Shown here: positions 27,082-36,533 of the stretch, one piece after another
Layout of the letters: the number at the start of each line of letters is the position of its first letter
Position numbering within the stretch: position 1 is the stretch's first letter
Origin: Simplicispira sp. 125
GTDB taxonomy: Bacteria; Pseudomonadota; Gammaproteobacteria; Burkholderiales; Burkholderiaceae_C
NCBI RefSeq assembly: GCF_003096555.1
Contig: NZ_QEKM01000001.1
Location: 1,302,001 to 1,366,000, forward strand
Length of the DNA: 64,000 nt
Direction: 5' to 3'
Translations under genes and position numbers: made by a program
The notes under the pieces: generated by a model
The model's database searches: none
What the model was told of the DNA's origin: nothing
What the model saw: the letters and a program-made list of their open reading frames with translations, nothing else

Positions 27082-30000
27082 TCAATTGTTGATCTGCACC
27101 CAGAGCTTGTCGAGTCTTTTCACGCTGACAGGCTGCGGGGTGCGCAGCTCCTGGGCAAAAAAGCTCACGCGCAACTCTTCGAGCAGCCAGCGCAGCTCCT
27201 GCATGCGCGCGTCGACTGCGCCCTTGCGCTCGGCCACCAGGCGCCAGTAGCGCTGCTCGTGTGGGCGCAGCTCCATCAGCTTGGCGGCGTCGCGGGCTGG
27301 GTCGGCGCGCAGTTTGTCCAGGCGTGCGATGATGGCCTTGAGGTAGCGGGCAAAGTGCGCCAGCTGCGGCCAGGGCGCGGCTGTCAAAAAGTTTTTCGGT
27401 ACCAGGCGTTGCAATTGCTGTTGTGCGTCCTGCACAGAATCGGGCGCAATCTTGATGTCCTTGATCTTGCGCGCTGCTGCTGCGTATTCGATAAGGATGG
27501 TGCCCGCCAGACGCGCCACTTCGTTGGCAATCAAGGTGAGGCGCCCGCGCCCTTCCTGCACGCGGCGCTCGAACTGTTCCGCATTGGTGGGCAAGGGCTC
27601 CAGCAAAAACGCGCGGTCCATCGCCACGTCGAGGATCTGGCTGCGCAGCTCCTCCTGCGTGCCCAGCGGTATGTAGGCCACGGCCATCTTTTGCAGGTCG
27701 GGAATGTTCTTTTCCAGGTACTTGAGGGCATCTTTGATTTGCAGTGCAAAAAGGCGGCGCAGCCCAGCACGGTGCTTGGTACCGGCCAGCGCGGGCTCGT
27801 CGAACACTTCGATGGTGACGGCATCGCCCGCGTCAATGAGCGCAGGAAAGCCGATGAGCTGCTGCCCGCCCCGGCCGATTTCCATCAACTCGGGCAGCTC
27901 GCCAAAGGTCCAATGGGTATAGCGCGCCTCGGCGTGTACCGTGGGCACCGCAGGTTTTGCTTTGCTTTTGATAGCTGCTTGCGCTTGACCAGTAAGCGCT
28001 GGAGGCTCATTTGTCTCTAATTTTTTGGCTTCTTGAGCGTTGCTGCTCAACTTGAGCCCCGCCAGCGCCTGGAAGGCCCCGCGTGCCTTGGCGCCCCACT
28101 CGGCCTTGAGCGCGCTTAAGCTTCGGCCCTGGCCGAGCTGGCGGCCGTGCTCGTCCACCACGCACAGGTTCATGAACAGGTGCGTGCTCAGCATGTCGAG
28201 TTTGAAGTCGGCGCGCTTCACATCGAGCGATGTTTCATCGCGCACCTGTTTGAGCAGCGCGTCCACCAGGCCGACGTGCCCGATGCGGTCGGGCGTGCCC
28301 AGCAGCTCGGCCAGGCGCGCAGCCGATTCGGGCAGCGGCACAAAGCGGCTGCGCGGGCGCTGCGGCAGGCTTTTGAGCAGCGCCTGGATTTTGTCCTTGA
28401 GCATGCCGGGCACCAGCCATTCACAGCGCTCTTCGCTCACCTGGTTGAGCACAAACAACGGCACCGTCACCGTGACGCCGTCGCGCGCATCGCCCGGCTT
28501 GTGCAGGTAACTCGCCTGGCAGTCCACGCCGCCCAGGCGGATCATTTTGGGGAAGGCGGCGGTGGTGATGCCCGCGGCCTCATGGCGCATGAGCTCATCG
28601 CGGGTGAGGCGCAGCAGCTCGGGGCGCTTGGCCACTTCCTGCCGGTACCAGTGCTCAAAGGCGCGGCCATTGGTGATGTCCTGCGGAACCTGCTGGTCGT
28701 AGAAGGCGAAGATGAGTTCTTCGTCCACCAGCACATCCTGGCGGCGCGACTTGTGCTCCAGCTCCTCCACCTTGGCGATGAGCTTTTCGTTGGCGGCCAG
28801 GAACGGCAGGCGTTTGCCCCAGTCGGGCAGCACATCGCCCGCCACCAGTGCCTGGCGGATAAACATCTCGCGCGCAGCGTGCGGATCCACCTTGTCGAAA
28901 GGCTTGCGCCGCCCGCTGTAGACCACCAGGCCGTAGAGCGTGGCGCGCTCAAAGGCGACGACCTCTGCGGCTTTCTTCTCCCAGTGCGGATCGAGCAATT
29001 GCTTCTTCAGCAGGTGCGCGCCCACCTCCTCCAGCCATTGCGGGTCGATGTTGGCAATGCCTCGCCCGAACAAGCGGGTGGTCTCCACCAGTTCGGCGCA
29101 GACGATCCAGCGGCCGGGCTTCTTGCGCAGGTGCGCGCCGGGGTGGCGGTGGAACTTGATGCCGCGCGCGCCGAGGTACACATCCTCTTCTTCCGGCTTG
29201 AAGCCGAGGTTGCCCAGCAGGCCTGCGAGCATGGATTTGTGCAGTTCCTCATAGCTCGCAGGCTGGGGATTGAGCTCCCATCGGTGCTCGGCCACCACGG
29301 TAAGCAATTGGCTGTGCACGTCGCGCCACTCGCGCACGCGGCGCACATTGATGAAGTTCTGCCGCAACAACTGCTCATACTGGCGGTTGCTGAGCTTGTG
29401 GGTGGGGGCGGCATCTGCAAGCGCCGACGGCAGTGCAGGCTGTGGCTGGGCGCCCGAGGCGCGCTGCGCCACCGGCAAGAACGCCTGGTTGGGCGCTTTT
29501 TTGCGCGCCTGCACCTGTTGCACGCGGGCCGAAGCCAGTGTGGGCATGCTGCCGCCGCGCGCCTGCTGCAGCCAGTTCCATAGCGTCAGATACCCACTGA
29601 ATTCGCTCTTTTCGTCGTCAAACTTGGCGTGCTGCTGGTCGGCCAGCTGCTGTGCTTCCATAGGACGGTCACGCACGTCCTGCAGACTGAGTGCACTGGC
29701 AATCACCAGGACCTCATTCAAGGCGCCGCGCTCGCGCGCTTCCAAAATCATGCGGCCCACGCGCGGGTCCACCGGCAGGCGCGCCAGCGCACTGCCCATG
29801 GCGGTCAACTCGTTGTACTCGTCCACGGCACCCAGCTCGTGCAGCAACTGGTAACCATCGGCAATCGCACGGCCCGAGGGCGCGTCGATAAACGGGAACT
29901 GCGCCACGTCGCCCAGGCGCAGCGACTTCATGCGCAGGATGACGCCGGCCAGCGATGAACGCAAAATTTCCGGGTCGGTAAAGCGCGGCCGCCCGGCAAA

Positions 30001-31131
30001 GTCTTTTTCGTCGTACAGGCGAATGCAGATGCCGCTGGCCACGCGCCCGCAGCGCCCGGCGCGCTGGTTGGCCGCCGCCTGGCTGATGGGCTCGACCAGC
30101 AATTGCTCGACCTTGCTGCGCAGGCTGTAGCGCTTGACCCGCGCGGTGCCCGAGTCGATCACATAGCGGATGCCCGGCACCGTGAGCGAAGTCTCGGCCA
30201 CGTTGGTGGCCAGGATGATGCGCCGGCCGGTGTGGCCGTCAAAAATGCGGTCTTGCTCGGCCTGCGAGAGGCGCGCGAACAGCGGCAGCACTTCGGCATT
30301 GCGCGTGACCGGGTTGTGCGCGAGGTGCTTGCGCAAATGGTCCGCCGCCTCGCGGATTTCGCGCTCTCCAGGCAGGAAAACCAATATATCCCCGGCCGCA
30401 TTGCCTTGCCACAGCTCGTCCACGCCATCGGCAATCGCCTCATTCAGGCCATAGTCACGCGACTCCTCGAACGGGCGCCAGCGCTGCTCCACCGGAAACA
30501 TGCGGCCAGAGACCAACATGACGGGCGCCGGGCCGTTTTTACTTTCAAAGTGTTTGGCAAACCGGTCGGCGTCGATGGTGGCAGACGTCACCACCACTTT
30601 CAAATCGGGCCGACGCGGCAGTATCTGGCGGATGTAGCCGAGCAGAAAATCGATGTTCAGACTGCGCTCGTGCGCCTCGTCGATGATGATCGTGTCGTAG
30701 GCCTTGAGGAGCGGGTCGGTCTGCGTCTCGGCCAGCAAAATGCCGTCCGTCATCAGCTTGACCGAGGCACCCTGGCTCAGGCGGTCCTGAAAACGCACCT
30801 TGTAGCCCACCACTTCGCCCAGCGTTGTCTTGAGCTCTTGGGCAATGCGCTTGGCCACGCTGCTGGCCGCAATGCGGCGCGGCTGGGTATGGCCAATGAA
30901 TTGCCCACGCTCGCCCGGGCGTGCATTGGCGCGCCCCCTGCCCATGGCCAGCGCCAGCTTGGGCAGTTGCGTGGTCTTGCCCGAGCCGGTTTCACCACAC
31001 ACGATGATGACCTGGTGGGCCTGCAGGGCCGCCATGATCTCGTCGCGCCGCCCCGAAACAGGCAAAGACTCCGGAAACTCCAGGACGAAGGGGCGAACAG
31101 GGGCCGGTGGGGGCGCATCAGAAAAAGACAT
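27082..31131 (-). CDS. hrpA: HrpA, DEAH-box ATP-dependent RNA helicase
   Basis: HrpA is a large DEAH-box helicase implicated in mRNA processing and in rescuing collided ribosomes. The 1349 residues are slightly longer than the E. coli protein. In order: Walker A GETGSGKTTQLPKL (about 47-60), DEAH motif IIIDEAHERSLN, SAT motif VVTSATIDADRF, motif VI QRAGRCGR, then the OB-fold and the long DUF3418 C-terminal domain. An interspersed repeat (27964-28017) is read in frame as residues about 1039-1056 and adds a short linker. Start ATG 31131. Confidence 0.96.
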   Translation of the reverse strand: MSFSDAPPPAPVRPFVLEFPESLPVSGRRDEIMAALQAHQVIIVCGETGSGKTTQLPKLALAMGRGRANARPGERGQFIGHTQPRRIAASSVAKRIAQELKTTLGEVVGYKVRFQDRLSQGASVKLMTDGILLAETQTDPLLKAYDTIIIDEAHERSLNIDFLLGYIRQILPRRPDLKVVVTSATIDADRFAKHFESKNGPAPVMLVSGRMFPVEQRWRPFEESRDYGLNEAIADGVDELWQGNAAGDILVFLPGEREIREAADHLRKHLAHNPVTRNAEVLPLFARLSQAEQDRIFDGHTGRRIILATNVAETSLTVPGIRYVIDSGTARVKRYSLRSKVEQLLVEPISQAAANQRAGRCGRVASGICIRLYDEKDFAGRPRFTDPEILRSSLAGVILRMKSLRLGDVAQFPFIDAPSGRAIADGYQLLHELGAVDEYNELTAMGSALARLPVDPRVGRMILEARERGALNEVLVIASALSLQDVRDRPMEAQQLADQQHAKFDDEKSEFSGYLTLWNWLQQARGGSMPTLASARVQQVQARKKAPNQAFLPVAQRASGAQPQPALPSALADAAPTHKLSNRQYEQLLRQNFINVRRVREWRDVHSQLLTVVAEHRWELNPQPASYEELHKSMLAGLLGNLGFKPEEEDVYLGARGIKFHRHPGAHLRKKPGRWIVCAELVETTRLFGRGIANIDPQWLEEVGAHLLKKQLLDPHWEKKAAEVVAFERATLYGLVVYSGRRKPFDKVDPHAAREMFIRQALVAGDVLPDWGKRLPFLAANEKLIAKVEELEHKSRRQDVLVDEELIFAFYDQQVPQDITNGRAFEHWYRQEVAKRPELLRLTRDELMRHEAAGITTAAFPKMIRLGGVDCQASYLHKPGDARDGVTVTVPLFVLNQVSEERCEWLVPGMLKDKIQALLKSLPQRPRSRFVPLPESAARLAELLGTPDRIGHVGLVDALLKQVRDETSLDVKRADFKLDMLSTHLFMNLCVVDEHGRQLGQGRSLSALKAEWGAKARGAFQALAGLKLSSNAQEAKKLETNEPPALTGQAQAAIKSKAKPAVPTVHAEARYTHWTFGELPELMEIGRGGQQLIGFPALIDAGDAVTIEVFDEPALAGTKHRAGLRRLFALQIKDALKYLEKNIPDLQKMAVAYIPLGTQEELRSQILDVAMDRAFLLEPLPTNAEQFERRVQEGRGRLTLIANEVARLAGTILIEYAAAARKIKDIKIAPDSVQDAQQQLQRLVPKNFLTAAPWPQLAHFARYLKAIIARLDKLRADPARDAAKLMELRPHEQRYWRLVAERKGAVDARMQELRWLLEELRVSFFAQELRTPQPVSVKRLDKLWVQINN
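27964..28017 (+). repeat. Interspersed repeat, copy 4, inside hrpA coding sequence
   Basis: GATAGCTGCTTGCGCTTGAC, then AGTAAGCGCT and GGAGGCTCATTTG, form one of the best-preserved copies. It is translated in the minus direction as residues such as TNEPPALTGQAQAAIKSK without breaking the frame. Confidence 0.85.
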
Positions 31132-31223
31132 AGCCCGCCATTATCGATAGCGCAGGGCCCACCGCCCGCAGATTCGCCTGCGTGCGAGACAATCCACCCG
31201 CAAACACAGCACGGGGAACACGG

Positions 31224-31916
31224 ATGCGAATTCTGATCGTCGAGGACGACGCAGGCATTGCCAGCGGCCTGGCCGCCACCTTGAGGGGTGCCGGTTATGC
31301 CGTGGACATTTGCGACAGCCTGGCCCGCGCCGGTACGGCCCTGCGCACCGAATCGTTCGACATGGTGCTGCTCGACCTGGGCCTGCCCGACGGCGACGGC
31401 ATCGACTGGCTGCGCAGCCTGCGCCAGGAGGGGCGCATGCTGCCCGTGCTCATCATGACCGCCCGCGACGCCCTCACCGACCGTGTCACCGGGCTGGACG
31501 AAGGCGCAGACGACTACCTCGTCAAACCCTTTGCCCCCGAAGAACTGCTGGCGCGCATGCGCGTGGCCCTGCGCCGCAGCGAGGGCCGGGCATCCCCCTT
31601 GCTGGTGCACGGCGACCTGGTGGTGAACCCGGCAGCGCACACCGTGCACCGTAATGGCACGCTGGTGCCCCTGCGTGCCAAGGAATTTGCCCTGCTGCTG
31701 GCCCTGCTGCGCGCCAGCGGCAAGGTGCTCACCCGCCAGCGGCTGGAAGAAGCCCTGTACGGCTTTGATGACGCCCTGGAGAGCAACGCCCTGGAAGTCC
31801 ATATCCACCACCTGCGCCGCAAGCTGGGCAGCGAGTTGCTGCAAACCGTGCGGGGCGTGGGCTACTTTGTGCCACGCCCGGACAACGACGCCACCCCGCA
31901 GAAGGCTACGCCATGA
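31224..31916 (+). CDS. Response regulator, OmpR/PmrA/QseB type
   Basis: The 230-residue protein has an N-terminal receiver domain (RILIVEDDAGI, phosphorylation aspartate in VLLDLGLPDGDGIDW, DDYLVKPF) and a C-terminal winged helix (LRAKEFALLLALLRASGKVLTRQRLEEALY, LEVHIHHLRRKLG). It overlaps the sensor kinase gene in ATGA. With eptA downstream it is likely the PmrA-like regulator of lipid A modification. The start at 31224 gives the canonical N-terminus. Confidence 0.94.
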   Translation: MRILIVEDDAGIASGLAATLRGAGYAVDICDSLARAGTALRTESFDMVLLDLGLPDGDGIDWLRSLRQEGRMLPVLIMTARDALTDRVTGLDEGADDYLVKPFAPEELLARMRVALRRSEGRASPLLVHGDLVVNPAAHTVHRNGTLVPLRAKEFALLLALLRASGKVLTRQRLEEALYGFDDALESNALEVHIHHLRRKLGSELLQTVRGVGYFVPRPDNDATPQKATP

Positions 31917-33259
31917 AGCCACTGCCCTCCCCCTCGCCGCGCCTGCTGCGGCGCTATCTGTGGACCTGGGCCCTGCTGACGCTGGCCATTGTCTGGCTGG
32001 CGCTGGCCGCCGTGGCTTACTACACCGGGCTGGACGAAGCCGACGAAATCCTGGACGGCCACCTGGTTTCCGTTGCAGAACCGCTGCTGCACCCCGCTGC
32101 CCGGCTGCTCAAAGCCCCGCCACAGTCCGCCCCCCTCCCCATGAGAAGCCCCTACGCCACGGTCTACGCGCCCGAGCTGCGCCTGGTGGTCTGGGAAGAC
32201 GAGCGCGTGGTGTGGGACACCCATGGCATTGCTGCCCTCCTGCCAGCCAACCTGGCCCAAGGCCACCACACACTGGTGCTGGACCCCTCCCGCCCGGCAT
32301 CCACATGGCGGGTCTTTGTCGCCGATGCTCCCGCAGACGCCACCACAGCGCGCCGGGTGGCCGTGCTGACCGAAATGGGCTGGCGCCAGCACCTGGGCAC
32401 CGACTTGGCCGAAGACATCGTTCGGCCCTCGCTGGTGCTGCTGCCGCTGGTGGCCCTGCTGATGGCCTGGGCCATCCGCCGGGGCCTGCTGCCGCTCGAA
32501 CGCCTGTCTGACCAGATTGCCGCGCTGGACCTGGACGCCGGGCAAACCCTGCCCGAGCAACAACCTTTTCGGGAACTGGCCTACGCGGTGGACGCCATCA
32601 ACACCCTGGTGCAGCGCCAGCAGTTGCAATTGCAGCGCGAACGGCGCTTCACATCAGACGTGGCGCACGAGTTGCGCACCCCGCTGACCGCCATGCTGCT
32701 GCAGGCCCGGCGGGCGCGCGAAGCGGACAACCCTGCCGACCGCGCACAGGCACTGCAGACCATTGAGCAGGACGCCCTGCGCGCGGGGCATATCCTGGGC
32801 CAGTTGCTGGACCTGGCACGCGCCCAAAGCCTGGAAGCCCTGGCCACGGAGACGGTAGATCTGTGCGCCGTAGCGCAGCGGGTTCTGGCCGACCATGCCC
32901 CCCTGGCCTACGAGCGCCACCAGGAACTGGCACTGGATGCGCCGTCCCGTCCCGTGCAGGTTCAAGGCCACGCCACGATGGTCGAACTGATACTGCGCAA
33001 CCTGGTCGACAACGCCTTGCGCCACACCCCCCCAGGCACCCTGGTTGAAGTGCGCGTGACGCAGACCCCGCATGGCCGCTGCTCGCTGTCGGTAAGCGAC
33101 AACGGTGCACGCGATGGCGCGCACGCCAGCGCCAACCCCGGCATGGGCGTGGGTCTGAACCTGGTGCAGCGCATGGCCGACGCGCAGGGCATCGCGCTGG
33201 AACACACGCCGGGCACACCTGCGACGAACCACCGCTTCACCTTGTCGTGGGCCGGTTAA
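31913..33259 (+). CDS. Sensor histidine kinase, PmrB/QseC type
   Basis: The 448-residue inner-membrane kinase has two spans (about 16-38 and 168-188) enclosing a 2CSK-like periplasmic domain. A HisKA box (FTSDVAHELRTPLTAML) and HATPase motifs follow (ILRNLVDNALRHTP, VSDNG, GMGVGLNLVQRM). It phosphorylates the response regulator encoded just before. The signal is unknown; PmrB homologues sense cations or low pH, QseC homologues other cues. Confidence 0.93.
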   Translation: MKPLPSPSPRLLRRYLWTWALLTLAIVWLALAAVAYYTGLDEADEILDGHLVSVAEPLLHPAARLLKAPPQSAPLPMRSPYATVYAPELRLVVWEDERVVWDTHGIAALLPANLAQGHHTLVLDPSRPASTWRVFVADAPADATTARRVAVLTEMGWRQHLGTDLAEDIVRPSLVLLPLVALLMAWAIRRGLLPLERLSDQIAALDLDAGQTLPEQQPFRELAYAVDAINTLVQRQQLQLQRERRFTSDVAHELRTPLTAMLLQARRAREADNPADRAQALQTIEQDALRAGHILGQLLDLARAQSLEALATETVDLCAVAQRVLADHAPLAYERHQELALDAPSRPVQVQGHATMVELILRNLVDNALRHTPPGTLVEVRVTQTPHGRCSLSVSDNGARDGAHASANPGMGVGLNLVQRMADAQGIALEHTPGTPATNHRFTLSWAG

Positions 33260-33324
33260 TACTCGGATAAGGCGGGTTGGCAAGAATCCTTGGATTTCCG
33301 ACTCCGATTCCCCCTGCCAGCCTG

Positions 33325-34974
33325 ATGTCCCCTACCAACCGCGCCCCTTGGCACCCCACTGCCCTGCTCCTGATCCTGTCCCTGTGGCTGGCCACTGTGG
33401 GCAACCTCCCGCTGTGGAAGGCCCTCTGGAGGCTTCCGGAAACCCATGGACTGCAGGCCGTCATTACCCTGGGTTCTCTGGTACTGGTGGTGCTGGCCGC
33501 CACCGTACTGCTGCTGGGGCTATTCCTCTGGCCGCGCTGGCTCAAGCCGGCAGGCATTGCGCTGTTGCTCATCACGGCATCCAGCAGCTACTTCATGTCC
33601 AGCTACGGCATCGTGATCGATCCCACCATGCTCACCAACGTGGTCCAGACCGACATGGGCGAGGCGATGGACCTCTTGTCCTGGCCTTTGGTGGTGACCT
33701 TGGCCCTGGGCGCGGTGTTGCCCGGCATCTGGTGGTGGCGCCAGCCCGTGCGCCGCGTGGGCGCCGGACGGCTGGTGCTGCAGCAGCTCGGCGTGGGGTT
33801 GCTGGGCCTGCTGGTGGCAGTTGCCATGCTGTGGATGTCGTTCCAGGACGTGGCCTCTCTCATGCGCAACCACAAAACGCTGCGCTACATGATCAACCCG
33901 TTCAATTCGGTGTATGCCGTGGCGCGGGTATCGGTAGGCCGTGCCGCACAGGCCCAGCAAGTGCTGGAACCTATCGGTATGGATGCGCACCTTACGGCAC
34001 CGGGCAACTCGGTCGACACATCGCCCCTGATCGTTTTGGTGGTGGGCGAGACCGCACGCGCGGCCAATTTTGGCCTGGGTGGTTACGCGCGCGACACCAC
34101 GCCCCAGCTCAAGCAACTGCAGGCCGAGGGTGATCTGGTGTATTTCTCCAACGTCAGCTCCTGCGGCACCAACACACAAACCTCCTTGCCCTGCATGTTT
34201 TCCTCTCAGGGGCGAGAGCGCTTTGAAGGCGCCGACAGCCACCAGGAAAACCTGCTGGATGTGCTGCAGCGCGCCGGCCTGGCCGTGCTGTGGCTCGACA
34301 ACCAGTCGGGCTGCAAGGGCGTATGCGACCGCATTCCCCATACCGATACGCGCAACCTGAATCTGCCCGACATCTGCCCAGACGGTGAATGCTTCGACGA
34401 AGCCATGCTGCGCACCTTGCCCGATGAACTGGCCCGGCTCGACCCCGAGCGCCGCGCCCGGGGCACCGTGGTGGTCATGCACCAGATGGGCAGCCACGGC
34501 CCGGCGTACTACAAGCGCTCGCCCCCTGCTATGAAGCTCTTCCAGCCCGAGTGCAACAGCAATGCGCTGCAGGAATGCCCACCGGAACAGCTCCAGAACG
34601 CCTACGACAACTCGCTGCGCAATACCGACCACCTGCTGGCCCAAACGGTGCGCTGGCTGCAGACCCTGCAGCGCCCCACCGCGCTGGTCTATGTGTCGGA
34701 CCACGGTGAATCGCTGGGCGAGAAGGGCCTGTACCTGCACGGCATGCCGTACCGCATGGCCCCGACAGAACAAACGCATGTACCCATGCTGGCATGGGCG
34801 TCCAAGTCACTGCAGCACACGCAAGGCTTGCGCCTGGAATGCCTGAAAGGCCAGGCCGCACAGCCCTGGTCGCACGACAATCTGTTCCACACCATGCTGG
34901 GGCTGGCGCGTGTCGGCACCACGGCACTGGACGGCAAGCTGGACATGCTGGCCCCGTGCACCGGGCCGACCTGA
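33325..34974 (+). CDS. eptA: Lipid A phosphoethanolamine transferase, EptA family
   Basis: EptA moves phosphoethanolamine from phosphatidylethanolamine to lipid A in the outer leaflet of the inner membrane, lowering the cell's negative charge and the binding of cationic peptides. About 549 residues: five N-terminal membrane spans, then a periplasmic alkaline-phosphatase-like domain with VVGETARAANF (metal Glu), GTNTQTSLPCMFS (nucleophile Thr), the disulfide cysteines and VYVSDHGESLGE (metal Asp/His). The ATG at 33325 is preferred to an upstream TTG. It sits 65 bases after the sensor kinase, probably in the same operon. Confidence 0.92.
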   Translation: MSPTNRAPWHPTALLLILSLWLATVGNLPLWKALWRLPETHGLQAVITLGSLVLVVLAATVLLLGLFLWPRWLKPAGIALLLITASSSYFMSSYGIVIDPTMLTNVVQTDMGEAMDLLSWPLVVTLALGAVLPGIWWWRQPVRRVGAGRLVLQQLGVGLLGLLVAVAMLWMSFQDVASLMRNHKTLRYMINPFNSVYAVARVSVGRAAQAQQVLEPIGMDAHLTAPGNSVDTSPLIVLVVGETARAANFGLGGYARDTTPQLKQLQAEGDLVYFSNVSSCGTNTQTSLPCMFSSQGRERFEGADSHQENLLDVLQRAGLAVLWLDNQSGCKGVCDRIPHTDTRNLNLPDICPDGECFDEAMLRTLPDELARLDPERRARGTVVVMHQMGSHGPAYYKRSPPAMKLFQPECNSNALQECPPEQLQNAYDNSLRNTDHLLAQTVRWLQTLQRPTALVYVSDHGESLGEKGLYLHGMPYRMAPTEQTHVPMLAWASKSLQHTQGLRLECLKGQAAQPWSHDNLFHTMLGLARVGTTALDGKLDMLAPCTGPT

Positions 34975-35128
34975 GCGATCGCCATGGCGGCCTGACGGGG
35001 AGGCAGTCAGACCTCGGACTTGCCGGGTGCAAATCCGACGCCGTCGTAGGCTCCGTCAAATTCGGTGAAAATCGCGCACCGGCGCTCCGTCGGATGTTTT
35101 TCACCCTTCTGACCGCCCACACTGCCGC

Positions 35129-36475
35129 ATGTCCACCGTTTTCAATTTCACTTTCGTCCCCTGGTTCCGGTCGGTGGCACCCTACATCCACATGCACCGG
35201 GGCAAGACCTTCGTGGTGGGTATTGCGGGCGAGGCCATTGCCGCGGGCAAGCTGCCCGGCATCGTGCAGGACCTGGCATTGATCCAGAGCATGGGAGTGC
35301 GCATCGTGCTGGTGCACGGTTTTCGCCCCCAGGTCAACGAACAATTGCAAGCCAAAGGACATGCAGCCCGCTACTCCCATGGCATGCGCATCACCGATTC
35401 CGTGGCACTGGACTGCGCGCAAGAGGCCGCAGGCCAGCTGCGCTACGAGATCGAAGCCGCCTTCAGCCAGGGGCTGCCCAACACACCCATGGCGGGTTCC
35501 ACGGTGCGGGTTATCTCGGGCAATTTCCTCACTGCCCGGCCCGTGGGTATCGTCGATGGCGTGGATTTCAAGCACACGGGTCTCGTGCGCAAGGTGGATG
35601 TCGCAGGCATCATGCGCTCGCTGGACATGGGCGCGCTGGTGCTGCTGTCGCCGTTTGGTTTTTCGCCAACCGGCGAGGCCTTCAACCTGAACATGGAAGA
35701 AGTGGCCACCAGCGTCGCCAGCGAGCTGCAGGCAGACAAGCTGATTTTTCTCACCGAAATTCCGGGTATCCGCATCCAGCACGACGCGCCGGCCAGCGAA
35801 GACAACCCTATCGACACCGAGCTGCCGCTGGCTGCCGCAGAAGCCCTGCTCGCCCAAATTTCGTCGCCCCACCAGCCCACCGACACTGGTTTTTACCTGC
35901 AACACTGCGTGCGGGCCTGCAAAGCTGGCGTGGAGCGCAGCCATATCCTGCCCTTTGCCACCGACGGCGCCCTGCTGCTAGAGGTGTATGTGCACGATGG
36001 CATTGGCACCATGGTCATCGACGAAAAGCTCGAGAGCCTGCGCGAAGCCACCGCCGACGATGTGGGCGGCATCCTGCAATTGATCGAGCCCTTTGAGAAA
36101 GACGGCACCCTGGTCAAGCGCGACCGCACCGAGATCGAGCGCGATGCCGACCACTACACCATCATCGAGCACGATGGCGTCATTTTTGCCTGCGCCGCCC
36201 TCTACCCCTACCCCGAAGCCAAGACCGCCGAGATGGCAGCGCTGACCGTGTCACCGCAAAGCCAGGGCCAGGGCGACGGAGAAAAGGTGATGAAGCGCAT
36301 CGAGCAACGGGCGCGCGCCATGGGCCTGTCCAGCATCTTCGTGCTCACCACGCGCACCATGCACTGGTTCATCAAGCGCGGTTTCGTGCAGGTAGACCCC
36401 GACTGGCTGCCCGAGGCCCGCAAACGCAAATACAACTGGGATCGGCGCAGCCAGGTGCTGGTCAAAAAACTTTGA
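35129..36475 (+). CDS. argA: N-acetylglutamate synthase ArgA
   Basis: ArgA acetylates glutamate with acetyl-CoA, the first step of arginine synthesis. The 448-residue protein has an N-terminal amino-acid-kinase-like domain (FVVGIAGEAIAAGKLPGIVQD, VLVHGFRPQVN, about 25-285) that binds arginine for feedback control, and a C-terminal GNAT domain (AALTVSPQSQGQGDGEKVMKRIEQRA). Length and order match bacterial ArgA. The 154 bases between eptA and argA show no clear element. Confidence 0.95.
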   Translation: MSTVFNFTFVPWFRSVAPYIHMHRGKTFVVGIAGEAIAAGKLPGIVQDLALIQSMGVRIVLVHGFRPQVNEQLQAKGHAARYSHGMRITDSVALDCAQEAAGQLRYEIEAAFSQGLPNTPMAGSTVRVISGNFLTARPVGIVDGVDFKHTGLVRKVDVAGIMRSLDMGALVLLSPFGFSPTGEAFNLNMEEVATSVASELQADKLIFLTEIPGIRIQHDAPASEDNPIDTELPLAAAEALLAQISSPHQPTDTGFYLQHCVRACKAGVERSHILPFATDGALLLEVYVHDGIGTMVIDEKLESLREATADDVGGILQLIEPFEKDGTLVKRDRTEIERDADHYTIIEHDGVIFACAALYPYPEAKTAEMAALTVSPQSQGQGDGEKVMKRIEQRARAMGLSSIFVLTTRTMHWFIKRGFVQVDPDWLPEARKRKYNWDRRSQVLVKKL

Positions 36476-36476
36476 G

Positions 36477-36531
36477 CATTTTTGGCATCTAGCGCAATAC
36501 CATCAAGCGCTAATAGCTACAAATAACAGAG
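36477..36531 (-). repeat. Interspersed repeat, copy 5
   Basis: ATCTAGCGCAATACCATCAA, then GCGCTAATAGCTAC, fills the space between convergent argA and the HD-GYP gene. Confidence 0.7.
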
Positions 36532-36533
36532 CA

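Noticed and set aside
34994..35070. tRNA-like GGTGCAAATCC stretch before argA
   Set aside because: The bases around it do not make an acceptor stem or anticodon arm; it only resembles a T-loop.
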